Made by a program: the position numbers and the translations under genes. From a bacterium endosymbiont of Escarpia laminata (lineage in GTDB: Bacteria > Pseudomonadota > Gammaproteobacteria > Chromatiales > Chromatiaceae), in assembly GCA_003660235.1 (NCBI GenBank), contig QGON01000059.1, forward strand, positions 51,887 through 115,886: DNA of 64,000 nt. Reading direction: 5' to 3'. This document shows, one piece after another, positions 19,835 to 30,706 of the stretch. Under the pieces are notes generated by a model. That model was not told the origin of the DNA, made no database searches, and saw only the letters and a program-made list of their open reading frames with translations. Positions within the stretch are counted from its first letter, which is position 1. The number at the start of each line of letters is the position of its first letter.

Positions 19835-19963
19835 GGATTAGATACATGATAGGCCATACGAAATTATATGCAAATCCGTTATGCTTTCCCGGTCTGCAAT
19901 AGGAAATACGAAATCGCATTACAAACCATCATGTTTGTCAGTATGGAAGAGATGGATAGCTGA

Positions 19964-20437
19964 ATGAATGAGAAGAGAGCGGAAATCATCCACGGCAGCG
20001 GTGTCACGTTGCACTTTTCGCTGACCCTGCCAGACGGTACCGAGGCGCTCTCCACCTATGGTGACGAGCCACTCACCTTTAACATGGGTGACGGCAGCAT
20101 GATCGCAGGGTTGGAGCTTGCGCTCTATGGCCTGCGCCCCGGCATGGAGCAGACCCTGATGCTGACGGCTGATCAGGCATTCGGCACAAGGGACGAAGAG
20201 AAGGTCCACCCGGTGCCACGGGAGGATTTTCCAGCGGAGATGGTGCTGGAACCCGGCCAGGTGGTCGCCTTTGACACCCCGGCCGGAGACGAGCTGGCCG
20301 GTATTATCCTGACGCTTGAAGATGCACGGGTCGTGGTGGATTTCAACCATCCACTGGCGGGACGGGAGGTCTCCTTCCGCGTCTCCATCCTCGATGTGCA
20401 ACCTCCTGTCACCGCCCAGACGACAGAGGGACCATGA
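19964..20437 (+). CDS. fkpB: FKBP-type peptidyl-prolyl cis-trans isomerase (SlpA/FkpB-like)
   Basis: [43 protein letters not shown]; directly upstream of ispH. Confidence 0.9.
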   Translation: MNEKRAEIIHGSGVTLHFSLTLPDGTEALSTYGDEPLTFNMGDGSMIAGLELALYGLRPGMEQTLMLTADQAFGTRDEEKVHPVPREDFPAEMVLEPGQVVAFDTPAGDELAGIILTLEDARVVVDFNHPLAGREVSFRVSILDVQPPVTAQTTEGP

Positions 20438-21375
20438 TTGACATTCTGCTAGCCAACCCCCGGGGTTTCTGTGCCGGCGTCGACCGGGCGATTGAAATCG
20501 TGGAGCGCGCCCTCGACCTGCTTGGTGCCCCTATCTACGTCCGGCATGAGGTGGTGCACAATCGCTTCGTAGTGGAGAGTCTGCGTAAACGCGGGGCGAT
20601 ATTTGTCGATGAACTCTCAGACATCCCGGACAACAACACGGTTATCTTCAGCGCCCACGGCGTTTCTCAGACAGTACGCCAGGAGGCCGCAGCGCGGGAT
20701 CTGCGTATCTTCGACGCCACCTGTCCGCTGGTAACCAAGGTTCACCTGGAGGTGGCCCGTTATTGCAAAGAGGGTTACGAGGTCATTCTGATCGGCCACC
20801 GGGGGCATCCCGAAGTCGAAGGCACGATGGGACAGTGCCTGCAGCAGGAGAAAAGCGCCCACATCCACCTCGTGGTCACGCCGGAGGACGTCGCAGCTCT
20901 GCAGATCAACCAACCGGACAAGATCGCCTTCGTCACCCAGACCACCCTCTCCATGGACGATACCGCACGTATCATCGAGGCTCTGCAAGCGCGTTTTCCC
21001 AATATCGCCGGGCCGAAGAAAAACGACATCTGCTATGCGACACAGAACCGCCAGGATGCGGTCAAGGATCTGGCCGAACGGTGTGACATTGTCCTCGTTG
21101 TGGGTTCGCCCAACAGCTCGAACTCAAACCGCCTGCGGGAGATTGCCGATAAATATGGCACCCCTGCCTATCTGATCGATGGTCCCGAGGATATCGATAA
21201 AAGTTGGCTGGAGGGCAAGGCACACATCGGCGTGACCGCTGGTGCCTCGGCGCCGGAGGTTCTGGTCAAGACCGTCACCGATCAACTCATGCAGTGGGGC
21301 GCGGCAAAAGTGGATGAGAGCAGTGGAAAGCGGGAAGAGGTGGTCTTTTCATTGCCGCAGGCGCTGCAGAAATAA
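20434..21375 (+). CDS. ispH: 4-hydroxy-3-methylbut-2-enyl diphosphate reductase
   Basis: [51 protein letters not shown]. Confidence 0.98.
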   Translation: MIDILLANPRGFCAGVDRAIEIVERALDLLGAPIYVRHEVVHNRFVVESLRKRGAIFVDELSDIPDNNTVIFSAHGVSQTVRQEAAARDLRIFDATCPLVTKVHLEVARYCKEGYEVILIGHRGHPEVEGTMGQCLQQEKSAHIHLVVTPEDVAALQINQPDKIAFVTQTTLSMDDTARIIEALQARFPNIAGPKKNDICYATQNRQDAVKDLAERCDIVLVVGSPNSSNSNRLREIADKYGTPAYLIDGPEDIDKSWLEGKAHIGVTAGASAPEVLVKTVTDQLMQWGAAKVDESSGKREEVVFSLPQALQK

Positions 21376-21461
21376 CCTTCCTTGGAAGTGCCGGATCCGC
21401 TGCGCTTGATCCGGTCTACATCCAGGCGTTTGGGGGTGGCCGGATCAAACGCTGACCTCTA

Positions 21462-21944
21462 CTACCAGCAGTTGTCGGTGTCTGCGCCAGTGGCGGCTCT
21501 GGCACCAGTCTGATCGATGGTAAAAGTGGCGCAATCAGCATCGCCTGTCTGTGCACCTGCGGTAGCGGCCGTGAGCAAAAAATCATCCGTCAACGCATTG
21601 TTGTCCGGATCTTCGTCCACTGCAAAAGTGTAGTAGTCGCCATTGCCATCGCCATCGCCATCACGATCCACACCATTGATCACATTGGTATACTCCGCCC
21701 CCAACTGCACAGCAGTACCATAGGTACCATTGACGACGTAAAAGCGCTCCTGGACCAAGGCAACTTGCATCAGCACACTCTTGGCATCGACCCGATGCGA
21801 CTTCAGCACCTGATCGGTGTACATCGGATAACCTACCGCCACGACGATTGCCATAACGGCCAGCGTGATCATCAATTCAATCAGGGTAAAACCCTTGGCC
21901 AGTCGCACTGGAATCATCTGTCTATCCTCTGGTTGGGCACCCAT
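21462..21944 (-). CDS. pilE: type IV pilin, PilE family minor pilin
   Basis: Prepilin motif KGFTLIELMITLAVMAIVVAVGYP; probable start at 21917. Confidence 0.9.
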   Translation of the reverse strand: MGAQPEDRQMIPVRLAKGFTLIELMITLAVMAIVVAVGYPMYTDQVLKSHRVDAKSVLMQVALVQERFYVVNGTYGTAVQLGAEYTNVINGVDRDGDGDGNGDYYTFAVDEDPDNNALTDDFLLTAATAGAQTGDADCATFTIDQTGARAATGADTDNCW

Positions 21945-22072
21945 AAAGAAACACCATTTTCACCACGAAGCACACAAAGCCCACGAAGAAAACGCTCTGT
22001 TAATCAATTTATCACCTTAGTGTTCTTCGTGGTTAGATATGGGTTTCCAGGCAGCCATTAGCTAACCCGGCT

Positions 22073-22492
22073 TCACTGAAGACGGCGAATCTCGGTGACC
22101 ACCGGCAGTGTCGCCCCCGTCTCATCAAACTGAACGGAGATCTCCACAATCTCCCCGCGCTGAATGGCAGAGAGCAGCCCGAGCTTTGTCGGGCCGCCGA
22201 TCACCTTCATGGCAGGGTGCATCAGAAATACCGTGTCATCGATCCAGAGCTTATGGGTTTTCGAGTCAGCACCGTCAAATGGGCCGCTCATGACATTTTC
22301 CAACTGGTATCCAACATCCTCGCCTTCTGTATTGGCTCCCCCGCCGCTACCCGCCCCCAAAGATCCGCCGAAGCGACCCTCCGACATCGCCATGGAACTG
22401 AACAGCGTTGTGGCGAGCAGGCCGATGCGGATACCTTGCTTGACTCTCTCCAATCCACTTCGATTCATCTTAAACTCCTGCCGCAGAGGCAA
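22073..22492 (-). CDS. hypothetical exported protein in the minor-pilin operon
   Basis: Signal-like N-terminus (probable start 22468), sits between pilE and pilY1 on the same strand. Confidence 0.7.
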   Translation of the reverse strand: MPLRQEFKMNRSGLERVKQGIRIGLLATTLFSSMAMSEGRFGGSLGAGSGGGANTEGEDVGYQLENVMSGPFDGADSKTHKLWIDDTVFLMHPAMKVIGGPTKLGLLSAIQRGEIVEISVQFDETGATLPVVTEIRRLQ

Positions 22493-22495
22493 CTG

Positions 22496-25400
22496 TTAGA
22501 AACGGAACCTGGCCCAGGAAGAACGCTTACCTATATTCGCAGGGGGAGGCATACTATTACAATCGGCGTCCACACCCTGACAAGGATCGGGGTCATCACC
22601 ACCGCCTCCGTCTCCGCCACCACCGTCGGTAGGCAGGATCATTGTGGGCTTGCCGTTCATTCTGACCAGCGACGGCTGCCAATAGATCGAACCCGACTTC
22701 ACGCCGCCTACATTTTCACCACCCACTTTGTCATCAGCATCGAAATTACCATCGTTATTGATGTCAAGGGCAACCGAATTGGGCTCACCCCCGTTGGTGA
22801 TGTTGTGTACCATCAGCCAACTCTGACCAGAGACGGCGCCACACATGCTGCCGGAGGGAATGAGCGTGACATAGAAGATATAGTCACCGAAAACAACGGG
22901 GCTGACGATAGTTCGCTCTTTAGCCGTTGGGAAGTCAATGAACCAGCCCTTCTTGAAGTCGTAGTTCACCAGATGGTCACTCAGCAGGCGAATCTCCACA
23001 TCCTCACCATCTACGCTCACAATCTGTTCCGTGACCGTTTGTTCGACCAGTACGACATCACGGGCCACTGCAATCTGTGCGCCGCTGTCCCACAGGCCAT
23101 AAAAACTCTGGGTCCCGGCAGAAGTAAGGTCACCCTCGGTAATATATTGACCGGTACCAAAATAGACCATCAGGTTCGGTTCAGTCGCAAGATCCCTTTT
23201 ACTGGGATGGAATATTGCCGTGGGCTTGCCGGTGATGGGCTGGGCATTATCAGCGTCATCCTTTGCGCGAAATAAGGGTAGTGGGGTGGCGATCGTGCCA
23301 AAGGCAGGCCCCCACTGATTGGAGTCGGCACTGGTAAGATCAAACGCCCAAAGGTTACCCAAAACATCACCCGCATAGACCCGATCGGCAATACCGTCAC
23401 CGCTGAGGTCAAGTACTGCCGGTGTCGACATGCCGTTGCAGTTACTGGCGGCATCCAGGCAGTCGCCATTGGCGATGCTGCCTTCACCGGTATCGATAAC
23501 CTTAAACCTGGGCTGCAGGTTATCCAGATAGACGATAAAGAGTTTTGCCTTGCCATCTGAGGCGGGACCGGGGTTGTAGCCATTCCCGAGGATAGCGGCC
23601 CAGCGCCCGGTATTGAGGCCATTCACGACGGGACCATTCAACCTGGCAATGGTCGGTTGGCTGTAGGTATATCCAAGGTCGTCATGGGTGAACTCCCACA
23701 ACACCTTGCCCACTGCAGTGGCCTCATCGTCAAAATCGGTGGGATCAGAGATATCCAGGGCAAACAGCGCCCGGCCTCCGCCCCGCAGGCCTCCCACGAG
23801 AACCGTTCGCCAGCTGTTAGCAAAAAACACCTCTGCCGCCACCGGCGTCTGATCCACATAGTAGCTGTGGTCATACTCCTGATCTGCCAGCCAGTGCAGG
23901 CCTCCGCGGTTTTCACTGGAATAGACGGCCTGCGGAAAATAGGCGAATATCTCTTCACCGGTCTCAGCGTTGAAACCATGCAACGCGCCATCGTTGGCGC
24001 CGACGTAGAGCATCTTGCGCCGACCGAGGGCGTCGACATTGGCCCACTGCTGATAGGAGTTGGCACCACCACCCTCGATATTGTCAGGATAGAGCGCTGC
24101 ATAGGGGTCGCCGACATAGAACGGCGATGAGTGGATGATATCCCCCAGCTTGTGACCGCCACGGGAACGGAAATCGGTGGGATCAAGCCCTTCGTTGCTG
24201 TGATCACCCCGCAGAAAGTCCACCAGACTTTCCCCATAGGCCTGATTGTCTGCCTTCTCGCCTGCGTCGGCGGTATCCGCTGCAAATGGTGCGTTGGTCA
24301 TCAGATCCGCCACCTGGGCCGCTGTCATCTCATTATTGCCGGGGGCCTGATAGTCGGTGGGCAGATGGAAACCAATGCCCTGAGTGCCGTTGTAGGAAAT
24401 CATCACCCTGGGGTCAGCACTTTGATCCAGGGTCGTGGCCGTGGTCCAGGCCAGCTCACCGTTACCGTCTGGACCAATCCGAATCGCCCTGAGTTCACCA
24501 CTCCAGTTGGTGGAGTCAAAGCGCCCCTGGAAGATGAAATCACCCTGCACCAGATTGATGGAGTTTACCGCCACCGCTGCCGCTGCAGTTGATTCGCGGG
24601 ATGAGATGTTGCCGATCGCATCCTGGAACCGCCTGATCAGGTCATCAGGATCCTTGGCGTTCAGGTAGAGACCCCGGCCGTTCCAGGCAGCATGCAGCAT
24701 ATCGTCTACCGTGGTCGAGGTATTTTCCACCGGGGTCGGCCACCCAGTGGGCAGGGCCGCATCGCAACGGGTCGGCCAGTTTTGATCAACAAGGGAGTCG
24801 GTACGGTTCGGAGGCAGGCAGGGACCGCCCGCCGGATCCTCGTCGGGAATGGTGCCTGTAATACCAAAAGCGACGGTAAAGGTCACCAGATGCTGCCGCG
24901 GGTTGTCATCCTGACCGCGAGTAATCGAAACGGTACCCACTTCGTTCGCCAGGTTGTCCAACAGATCGTTTTCGTAGTACTCCATCGCCACATCAGCGAG
25001 GGTATTAGACCGGGTGTCGGCGTAAGACTGCCCATCGTAGGGACCTTCCCCATCCTCATCGGTATTGCCCACCGAGGGGTTATTGCCGTTCCAGAAGCCG
25101 TCTGAAAGCACGATGGCAAAGTTCTGCTGGCAGACACCGCCCAGATCCGCCGACAGAATGGGCGAATGACCTGCAGCACTGTCTGGATCGTCCGGCGGCG
25201 TGAAGTCAAACAGCGCGCTGCTGTTCATCTCATTCCTGAAGTATTTACCCACATTCTCCAGGCCCAGGCGTAGCGGCGTACCGCCACCGGAATTAACCTT
25301 CAGCAGATTGTGCAGCAGGGTACGCTTGGCCGTTACTGCATCCTGGTTGATAGGCAGGGTCAGGTCGTCCACATCCTTGACCACGGTACCCACCTCACCA

Positions 25401-26239
25401 GTACCAATGACCCTGTTGTTCTGGTTGATGGTGCCCAGACCCATGCGCTCGGTAGACTCCTGAATGACCTCGCTCATGGCGCGCTTCATGACATATTCGC
25501 GCTTGCGATAATAACTGAACCAGTTGGCGTAGTTGGTCTGGGAGTTGGGATTCTCCTCAGTGCCATGCAACGGCAGATCCTTGACAAACTCCTGGTCGGC
25601 TTCCGCATTCGGACACTCGCCATCCTGATACTCACCATCACTGTTGGCATCGTTCCAGAGGAAATAGAAGGCGCCGTCGGTATTGAATTCTGTCAACAGG
25701 TTGCAGGTGCGGCCGTTGTAATTGTAGACAGTGCCCCGCCGGTGGCAGTCGCTGCCGCTGTTGCCAGACCCTGTATAGGGGTTGACCAACGCATTGGTGG
25801 GAGCCTGATCGGTAAAGGCAACATCGTAATAATCCTCCCCTTTCCAGGGTGTATAGGTCTGGGTCGGATCATAGGCCAGCGCGTTGTAACCGGCACAGTG
25901 TTTCAGCCTCAGCAACACGGTGGTGTTTGGGCTGAAGTCCATGTTACCCCGGTTCTGAATAGTCTGATCGTCGGCGGACATGGTGCTGAGCGCACCTTTG
26001 GTCAGCAGTACCTCCCAATCCATACTGCCGGAATCGTCGAGCATGAAAAAGATATTGGGCTGCACCGGTTGCTGCAGAAACAAAGGGGCCAATGACAGGG
26101 GGCCAGGGGAGGCATTACTGCTGGATGAGACCATCACCAGCATGGCTGCGCCCAGGTAGTGAACGCCACACCGAAACTGCCGGTTTGCGGTAATCTGTTT
26201 CATCATTCTGTTCAGTTTGTTCATGACAACCTCATCCAT
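22496..26239 (-). CDS. pilY1: PilY1/PilC-type pilus biogenesis adhesin
   Basis: VQPNIFFMLDDSGSMDWE (VWA-like), C-terminal beta-propeller with DGALHGFNAETGEE, DLSGDGIADRVYAGDVLGNLWAFDL. Confidence 0.95.
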   Translation of the reverse strand: MDEVVMNKLNRMMKQITANRQFRCGVHYLGAAMLVMVSSSSNASPGPLSLAPLFLQQPVQPNIFFMLDDSGSMDWEVLLTKGALSTMSADDQTIQNRGNMDFSPNTTVLLRLKHCAGYNALAYDPTQTYTPWKGEDYYDVAFTDQAPTNALVNPYTGSGNSGSDCHRRGTVYNYNGRTCNLLTEFNTDGAFYFLWNDANSDGEYQDGECPNAEADQEFVKDLPLHGTEENPNSQTNYANWFSYYRKREYVMKRAMSEVIQESTERMGLGTINQNNRVIGTGEVGTVVKDVDDLTLPINQDAVTAKRTLLHNLLKVNSGGGTPLRLGLENVGKYFRNEMNSSALFDFTPPDDPDSAAGHSPILSADLGGVCQQNFAIVLSDGFWNGNNPSVGNTDEDGEGPYDGQSYADTRSNTLADVAMEYYENDLLDNLANEVGTVSITRGQDDNPRQHLVTFTVAFGITGTIPDEDPAGGPCLPPNRTDSLVDQNWPTRCDAALPTGWPTPVENTSTTVDDMLHAAWNGRGLYLNAKDPDDLIRRFQDAIGNISSRESTAAAAVAVNSINLVQGDFIFQGRFDSTNWSGELRAIRIGPDGNGELAWTTATTLDQSADPRVMISYNGTQGIGFHLPTDYQAPGNNEMTAAQVADLMTNAPFAADTADAGEKADNQAYGESLVDFLRGDHSNEGLDPTDFRSRGGHKLGDIIHSSPFYVGDPYAALYPDNIEGGGANSYQQWANVDALGRRKMLYVGANDGALHGFNAETGEEIFAYFPQAVYSSENRGGLHWLADQEYDHSYYVDQTPVAAEVFFANSWRTVLVGGLRGGGRALFALDISDPTDFDDEATAVGKVLWEFTHDDLGYTYSQPTIARLNGPVVNGLNTGRWAAILGNGYNPGPASDGKAKLFIVYLDNLQPRFKVIDTGEGSIANGDCLDAASNCNGMSTPAVLDLSGDGIADRVYAGDVLGNLWAFDLTSADSNQWGPAFGTIATPLPLFRAKDDADNAQPITGKPTAIFHPSKRDLATEPNLMVYFGTGQYITEGDLTSAGTQSFYGLWDSGAQIAVARDVVLVEQTVTEQIVSVDGEDVEIRLLSDHLVNYDFKKGWFIDFPTAKERTIVSPVVFGDYIFYVTLIPSGSMCGAVSGQSWLMVHNITNGGEPNSVALDINNDGNFDADDKVGGENVGGVKSGSIYWQPSLVRMNGKPTMILPTDGGGGDGGGGDDPDPCQGVDADCNSMPPPANIGKRSSWARFRF

Positions 26240-26245
26240 CCCAAA

Positions 26246-26950
26246 TTATTGGGATATCAGATAGTGGCTCTGCAGGACTTCACGAATCGTGAACTCCTGA
26301 CCCCAGCCGATAGCGGTGATACGGAAAGCGAGTTTCGAGGGGGTAGGTACCCCCTGGCCGACTTGCGGTGAAATCCGTACATCCGCCTCGCCGATGTACT
26401 CGATAATGAAACGGGGCTGCTGCGCCACCACCCGATTCGTTGCGTCGCTGGGATCCCCCACGGGGGCCAGCACCCCGGTACCCAGATCGTTACTGCCCAG
26501 GGTGACGAAACCGTCTGCCAGAGGGCAGGCAGGCGGGGCGGCACTACACCAGTCGGTTTCATCGGTTGGGTCGAAACCGCAACCTGCCTGACCCTGGCAG
26601 ATTTTGTCGTTATTTATCGCCCCTGGAGAGGAATCATAAAGCCCCTGCAGTCCGGTGCCGCCGAGCTTGAACATGTCCTTCGCACCACCTTCCCAACCGC
26701 TCGCGTGACCAAAAACTTCAGCATCCAGCCACTCCTCTGCAACCCGCAGCGCTGTCTCGGCCGACTGGAAGGCAGTATTGGCGTGGTAGAAATTTCCCGA
26801 CATACGCTCTTCCAGCACCGAGTTGCTGATACCCGAGATACCGAGCACCGTCAGTACCATCAGCAACATGAGTGCGAAGATCAGCGTCGCGCCCCGCTCG
26901 GGCTGCCGCTGCGGGATCCGGCTGCTGTTTTCAGGCTGCTTTACCATCAT
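26246..26950 (-). CDS. pilX: PilX family minor pilin
   Basis: RGATLIFALMLLMVLTVLGISGI; operon position. Confidence 0.88.
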   Translation of the reverse strand: MMVKQPENSSRIPQRQPERGATLIFALMLLMVLTVLGISGISNSVLEERMSGNFYHANTAFQSAETALRVAEEWLDAEVFGHASGWEGGAKDMFKLGGTGLQGLYDSSPGAINNDKICQGQAGCGFDPTDETDWCSAAPPACPLADGFVTLGSNDLGTGVLAPVGDPSDATNRVVAQQPRFIIEYIGEADVRISPQVGQGVPTPSKLAFRITAIGWGQEFTIREVLQSHYLISQ

Positions 26951-27987
26951 ATGGCTCCATCCCGGTTTCTCAGTTTCACCGTGAACTCAAGATCCCTCGT
27001 ATAATCTGCATCCCGGCCCTGGGCCTGGGCCACCGGGTCACCCGGATTGATCGTTAGCGTGACGTGTAGACTGGTGACATCGTTGAGCGCTGCCCCCACG
27101 ATATCCCAGTCGACAAAGCGGTCGGCGGTGCCATCTGAATTGAGATCGATGCCGTAGGTGACCTGAAAATTCTCCACCCCTGCAATCAGCAGTTGCCGGT
27201 TGGCATCGCCGAGCCGGGTCGCATAGAGTCCACTGGTTGTCAGGCCGCCAGCCGTTACAGTTCGCAGTTCATAGTGCACCGCATCCATCTTGTAGACAGT
27301 TGCGGTTGAGAGCCTTATATCGCCATAAACCCTTGATCTTGAGTCTGAATGTAAGTCGCGAACGTGATTGCTGACGCCTCTGTTGGTGGAAAAGGTATCA
27401 TTATGGCCCAAAGCACCTCCAACACCCGGAGCGTTTGTGATCAAAAAAACCGCTAGCTTATTGCAGTCACTCACAGAAACAATGTCTCCCTGTTGCAGAT
27501 CGCTATAGTTTGGTGATGTATCATCAACGGTCACATTATCTGCTGGGTCGTTCATTGTACCGGTCAGCACTGAAACCTCAGTGCCGGGCAAGGCAAAATG
27601 GACTGCCACCTGGTCCGGCAATTCCACCCCCCCCGCATCAACCCCGCCATCCACCCCACTGATCACCTGGGAAAAATCATAGAGCAATGAGGGATTGGCG
27701 GTGCCGTTGTCGGTAACCGTATTGGTCACGACACTGGTACCTTCGTGATTGGAGGGATAGCACCCGTAGAAACCGGCCCCGGCCAGATCGTTACTGAACC
27801 GGTTGGCCACATAACGCATATTCTCCTGCACCCTGGAGACATCCTCCTCCAGATTGAAGGTCTGTTTGCTGGCCATGAAGATCGAGGTCGCACCCGCCAT
27901 CAGGATCAGGCTGAGGACGATGGCAATCATCAGCTCCACCAGGGTAAGGCCCTGGTTATGGCGGCGGTTGATCATTGCATCTCTCAT
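26947..27987 (-). CDS. pilW: PilW family minor pilin
   Basis: QGLTLVELMIAIVLSLILMAGATSIF; operon position. Confidence 0.9.
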   Translation of the reverse strand: MRDAMINRRHNQGLTLVELMIAIVLSLILMAGATSIFMASKQTFNLEEDVSRVQENMRYVANRFSNDLAGAGFYGCYPSNHEGTSVVTNTVTDNGTANPSLLYDFSQVISGVDGGVDAGGVELPDQVAVHFALPGTEVSVLTGTMNDPADNVTVDDTSPNYSDLQQGDIVSVSDCNKLAVFLITNAPGVGGALGHNDTFSTNRGVSNHVRDLHSDSRSRVYGDIRLSTATVYKMDAVHYELRTVTAGGLTTSGLYATRLGDANRQLLIAGVENFQVTYGIDLNSDGTADRFVDWDIVGAALNDVTSLHVTLTINPGDPVAQAQGRDADYTRDLEFTVKLRNRDGAI

Positions 27988-28577
27988 GGGATCACACTCA
28001 TCACAAAACGCCGAAGCGGTGTATTGACGGCAGACACGCCATCCCGATCATGATCCCACCAGACCTTGACCACATACTGATTCAGACCATTGGTCGCAGC
28101 CCCATCGCATGCTGCGTCGCCCTGACTGAGAACCCCGGTACCATTCAAGGTGCCGGCGCCATCGTCCGGGGTACTGTCGAGGCAGATCACCCCCTGACCG
28201 CTAGGCAACTGTGCCGCAACATTGGCAAACCAGACGAAGGCATCGTAATCGGCCAGTTGTGCCGGCGTACAGCCCGCCACCGCAGCGATGCACCCCGGAT
28301 CTGCAGCGGCTGCAAATATCAGGTTATATTCGGCATTGGTCACCCCGGTTGTATTGGAGCGCAACCGATCAGCACCATCCAACACCAGCATGGTTGCCAA
28401 TGAGGACTGCAGTGCACCCTGGTTGCTCTTCAGGGAGTTGAACTGCATGCCCGCAACCCCCAGCAATCCAATGGAGAGGATGATGACGGTGACCAGCACC
28501 TCCATCAGGGTAAAACCTGCGTTGCGGTGTGTTGATGTCTCTCTCTGTCTGGATCTCATTTCGATTCCCGTCATCAA
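27984..28577 (-). CDS. pilV: PilV family minor pilin
   Basis: AGFTLMEVLVTVIILSIGLLGVAGMQ. Confidence 0.9.
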   Translation of the reverse strand: MMTGIEMRSRQRETSTHRNAGFTLMEVLVTVIILSIGLLGVAGMQFNSLKSNQGALQSSLATMLVLDGADRLRSNTTGVTNAEYNLIFAAAADPGCIAAVAGCTPAQLADYDAFVWFANVAAQLPSGQGVICLDSTPDDGAGTLNGTGVLSQGDAACDGAATNGLNQYVVKVWWDHDRDGVSAVNTPLRRFVMSVIP

Positions 28578-28579
28578 CT

Positions 28580-29101
28580 TCAGTTACAGGCCGCCCTGGC
28601 CACCGAAACGTACCCGGTCGCCGTAATCGTGAACGCCCTGCCCTGCTGTCCCGTGCAGTGCGCCAGTTCCGTGGTGATCGATAGTGGGTTAGCGTTATCC
28701 AACTCCCCATTGACGGTGAAGCGAACAAAATCCGGCGCCGCCAGGACCGTCATCGTTCCCCCCGGGACACCCCAGACTCGCAGCAGCGGACCATCATTGG
28801 CCAGGGTATAATCTCCATCTGTATTAATATCGGTAAACAACAGCCAACCGTTCTGCCAATTATTACCATCACACTCATCGTCGCTGTCGGCCTTTCTGGC
28901 GCAGACCGCAATCGGCACCTTGCGTTTCACCGCCTCACTGCGGGCCAGATTCAACGCCATCACCAGATCGTTGGCATAGGCGGCCGACTGGTTGTTGGCC
29001 ATCATGGTGGTGAATGCCGGTATCCCGACAGCCAGCAGGATGATGCCCGCCGCCAGGGTGACCATCAATTCAATCAGCGTAAATCCACGTAATCTGTTCA
29101 T
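28580..29101 (-). CDS. fimT: GspH/FimT family pseudopilin
   Basis: MNRLRGFTLIELMVTLAAGIILLAVGIPAF; the listed ORF extends further upstream but this Met fits the prepilin leader. Confidence 0.88.
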   Translation of the reverse strand: MNRLRGFTLIELMVTLAAGIILLAVGIPAFTTMMANNQSAAYANDLVMALNLARSEAVKRKVPIAVCARKADSDDECDGNNWQNGWLLFTDINTDGDYTLANDGPLLRVWGVPGGTMTVLAAPDFVRFTVNGELDNANPLSITTELAHCTGQQGRAFTITATGYVSVARAACN

Positions 29102-29269
29102 CTCGATACTCTCTATAGCAAAAACCTGGGGCCTGTTTATCCCTAACAGGATAAACTGCACCGATTTCCCGATAAACGGTGCCACTAAGCCGAGAAATGT
29201 GAAGTGATCGACACTGGGGCGAGGAGAATAAGTCGGACAATAGCACCAAAAATCATAGGGCAGTAATCC

Positions 29270-30361
29270 ATGAGTGATTGTCTCATTATCGGCGGCGGCA
29301 TCATCGGTATGCTGACCGCATGGGAACTTCAATCCGCCGGCATGCGGGTGACTCTGATCGAACGCAGGGAAACCGGCCGTGAATCCTCATGGGCAGGGGG
29401 CGGCATCGTCTCCCCGCTCTACCCCTGGCGCTATGCGGATTCGGTCACTGCACTGGCCGGCTGGAGCCAATCCCATTATGTGGATCTGGCCCGTTCGCTC
29501 ACCCAGGATAGCGGCATCGACCCGGAATATACCCAAAATGGCCTGCTTATTCTGCTGCCGGGTGACGAGAAACGAGCGACTGCCTGGGCAAAAGAGACCG
29601 GACAGACCCTGCAGTTGTTGAACGAACGTGCGACGAGGGAGTGTGAACCCTCCCTTTCAGCCACAGCGGAAACCGCGGTCTGGATGCCGCGGGTTGCCCA
29701 GATACGCAACCCGCGCCTGGTGAAAGCAACCAGGCTCGCCATCGCCCCCCTGGTCAAAATCATCGAGGATGCAGAGGTCACCGAACTGCTTATCCGGGAT
29801 GGACGAATCAGCGGCATCAAAACCGGCGGCGACCGTGTCGAGGCAGACCGGGTAGTGGTCTGTGCCGGCGCATGGAGTGGCCGCCTGTTGCAGGGAATGC
29901 CAGTGGCCCCGAATATCTCACCGGTACGGGGACAGATGATCCTTTTCAAAGGCCAGCCGGGTGATGTTTCGCGAATCGTGTTACACGAAAACCGCTATGT
30001 CATTCCCCGCCGGGATGGCAGGGTTCTGGTAGGCAGTACTCTGGAGCATAGTGATTTCAAAAAAACGACCTCCAACGCGGCCAGAGAGGCGCTGAAAAAG
30101 TACGCGATTCAGCACTTCCCCGTGCTTGAAGATGCCGGGATCGAGCACCACTGGGCGGGGCTGCGTCCAGGTTCACCACACGGCATCCCCTACATCTGCC
30201 CAATACCCGAAATCAAGGGCCTCTACCTCAATTCCGGCCACTACCGCAACGGCGTGGTGTTGGCCCCCGCTTCTGCCCGTCTGATGGCCGATATGATCCT
30301 GGAGAGAGATCCGATTCTCGACCCGAGGCCCTATGCCCTGGATGCACCCCGCGAGGATTGA
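29270..30361 (+). CDS. thiO: glycine oxidase ThiO (FAD-dependent)
   Basis: LIIGGGIIGMLTAWEL (Rossmann), RRETGRESSWAGGGIVSPLYPW, GLRPGSPHGIPYICP. Confidence 0.93.
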   Translation: MSDCLIIGGGIIGMLTAWELQSAGMRVTLIERRETGRESSWAGGGIVSPLYPWRYADSVTALAGWSQSHYVDLARSLTQDSGIDPEYTQNGLLILLPGDEKRATAWAKETGQTLQLLNERATRECEPSLSATAETAVWMPRVAQIRNPRLVKATRLAIAPLVKIIEDAEVTELLIRDGRISGIKTGGDRVEADRVVVCAGAWSGRLLQGMPVAPNISPVRGQMILFKGQPGDVSRIVLHENRYVIPRRDGRVLVGSTLEHSDFKKTTSNAAREALKKYAIQHFPVLEDAGIEHHWAGLRPGSPHGIPYICPIPEIKGLYLNSGHYRNGVVLAPASARLMADMILERDPILDPRPYALDAPRED

Positions 30362-30430
30362 ATTGGATCCGGCCGGATTCTGAGACTATAATCGCCCGTC
30401 GTTACCCTCAAGTACTCCATCAACATTAGT

Positions 30431-30539
30431 AGTGATGGATATGGCAGTGGCTGCCGTAGGGTGGATAAGTGAAACGCATCCACCTTTCCAGCAACCATCT
30501 CGGTGGATGCGCTATGGCTTATCCACCCTACCGCTCTGT
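30431..30539. repeat. Palindromic repeat family R1, copy 3
   Basis: Near-identical to 14156-14265. Confidence 0.93.
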
Positions 30540-30593
30540 CGAAGCCCATCAAAGCAAGGTTGTTACTACACTAGCGGGTGAACAAGCATTAAT

Positions 30594-30669
<76 letters not shown>

Positions 30670-30706
30670 TTTTCAGATTATTACAGGACCCTCCATAGCG
30701 ACGGCA

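Noticed and set aside
22217-23275. 352-aa plus-strand ORF
   Set aside because: Antisense to the pilY1 coding region and the adjacent small gene
25310-26095. 261-aa plus-strand ORF
   Set aside because: Antisense to pilY1; composition is of shadow-ORF type
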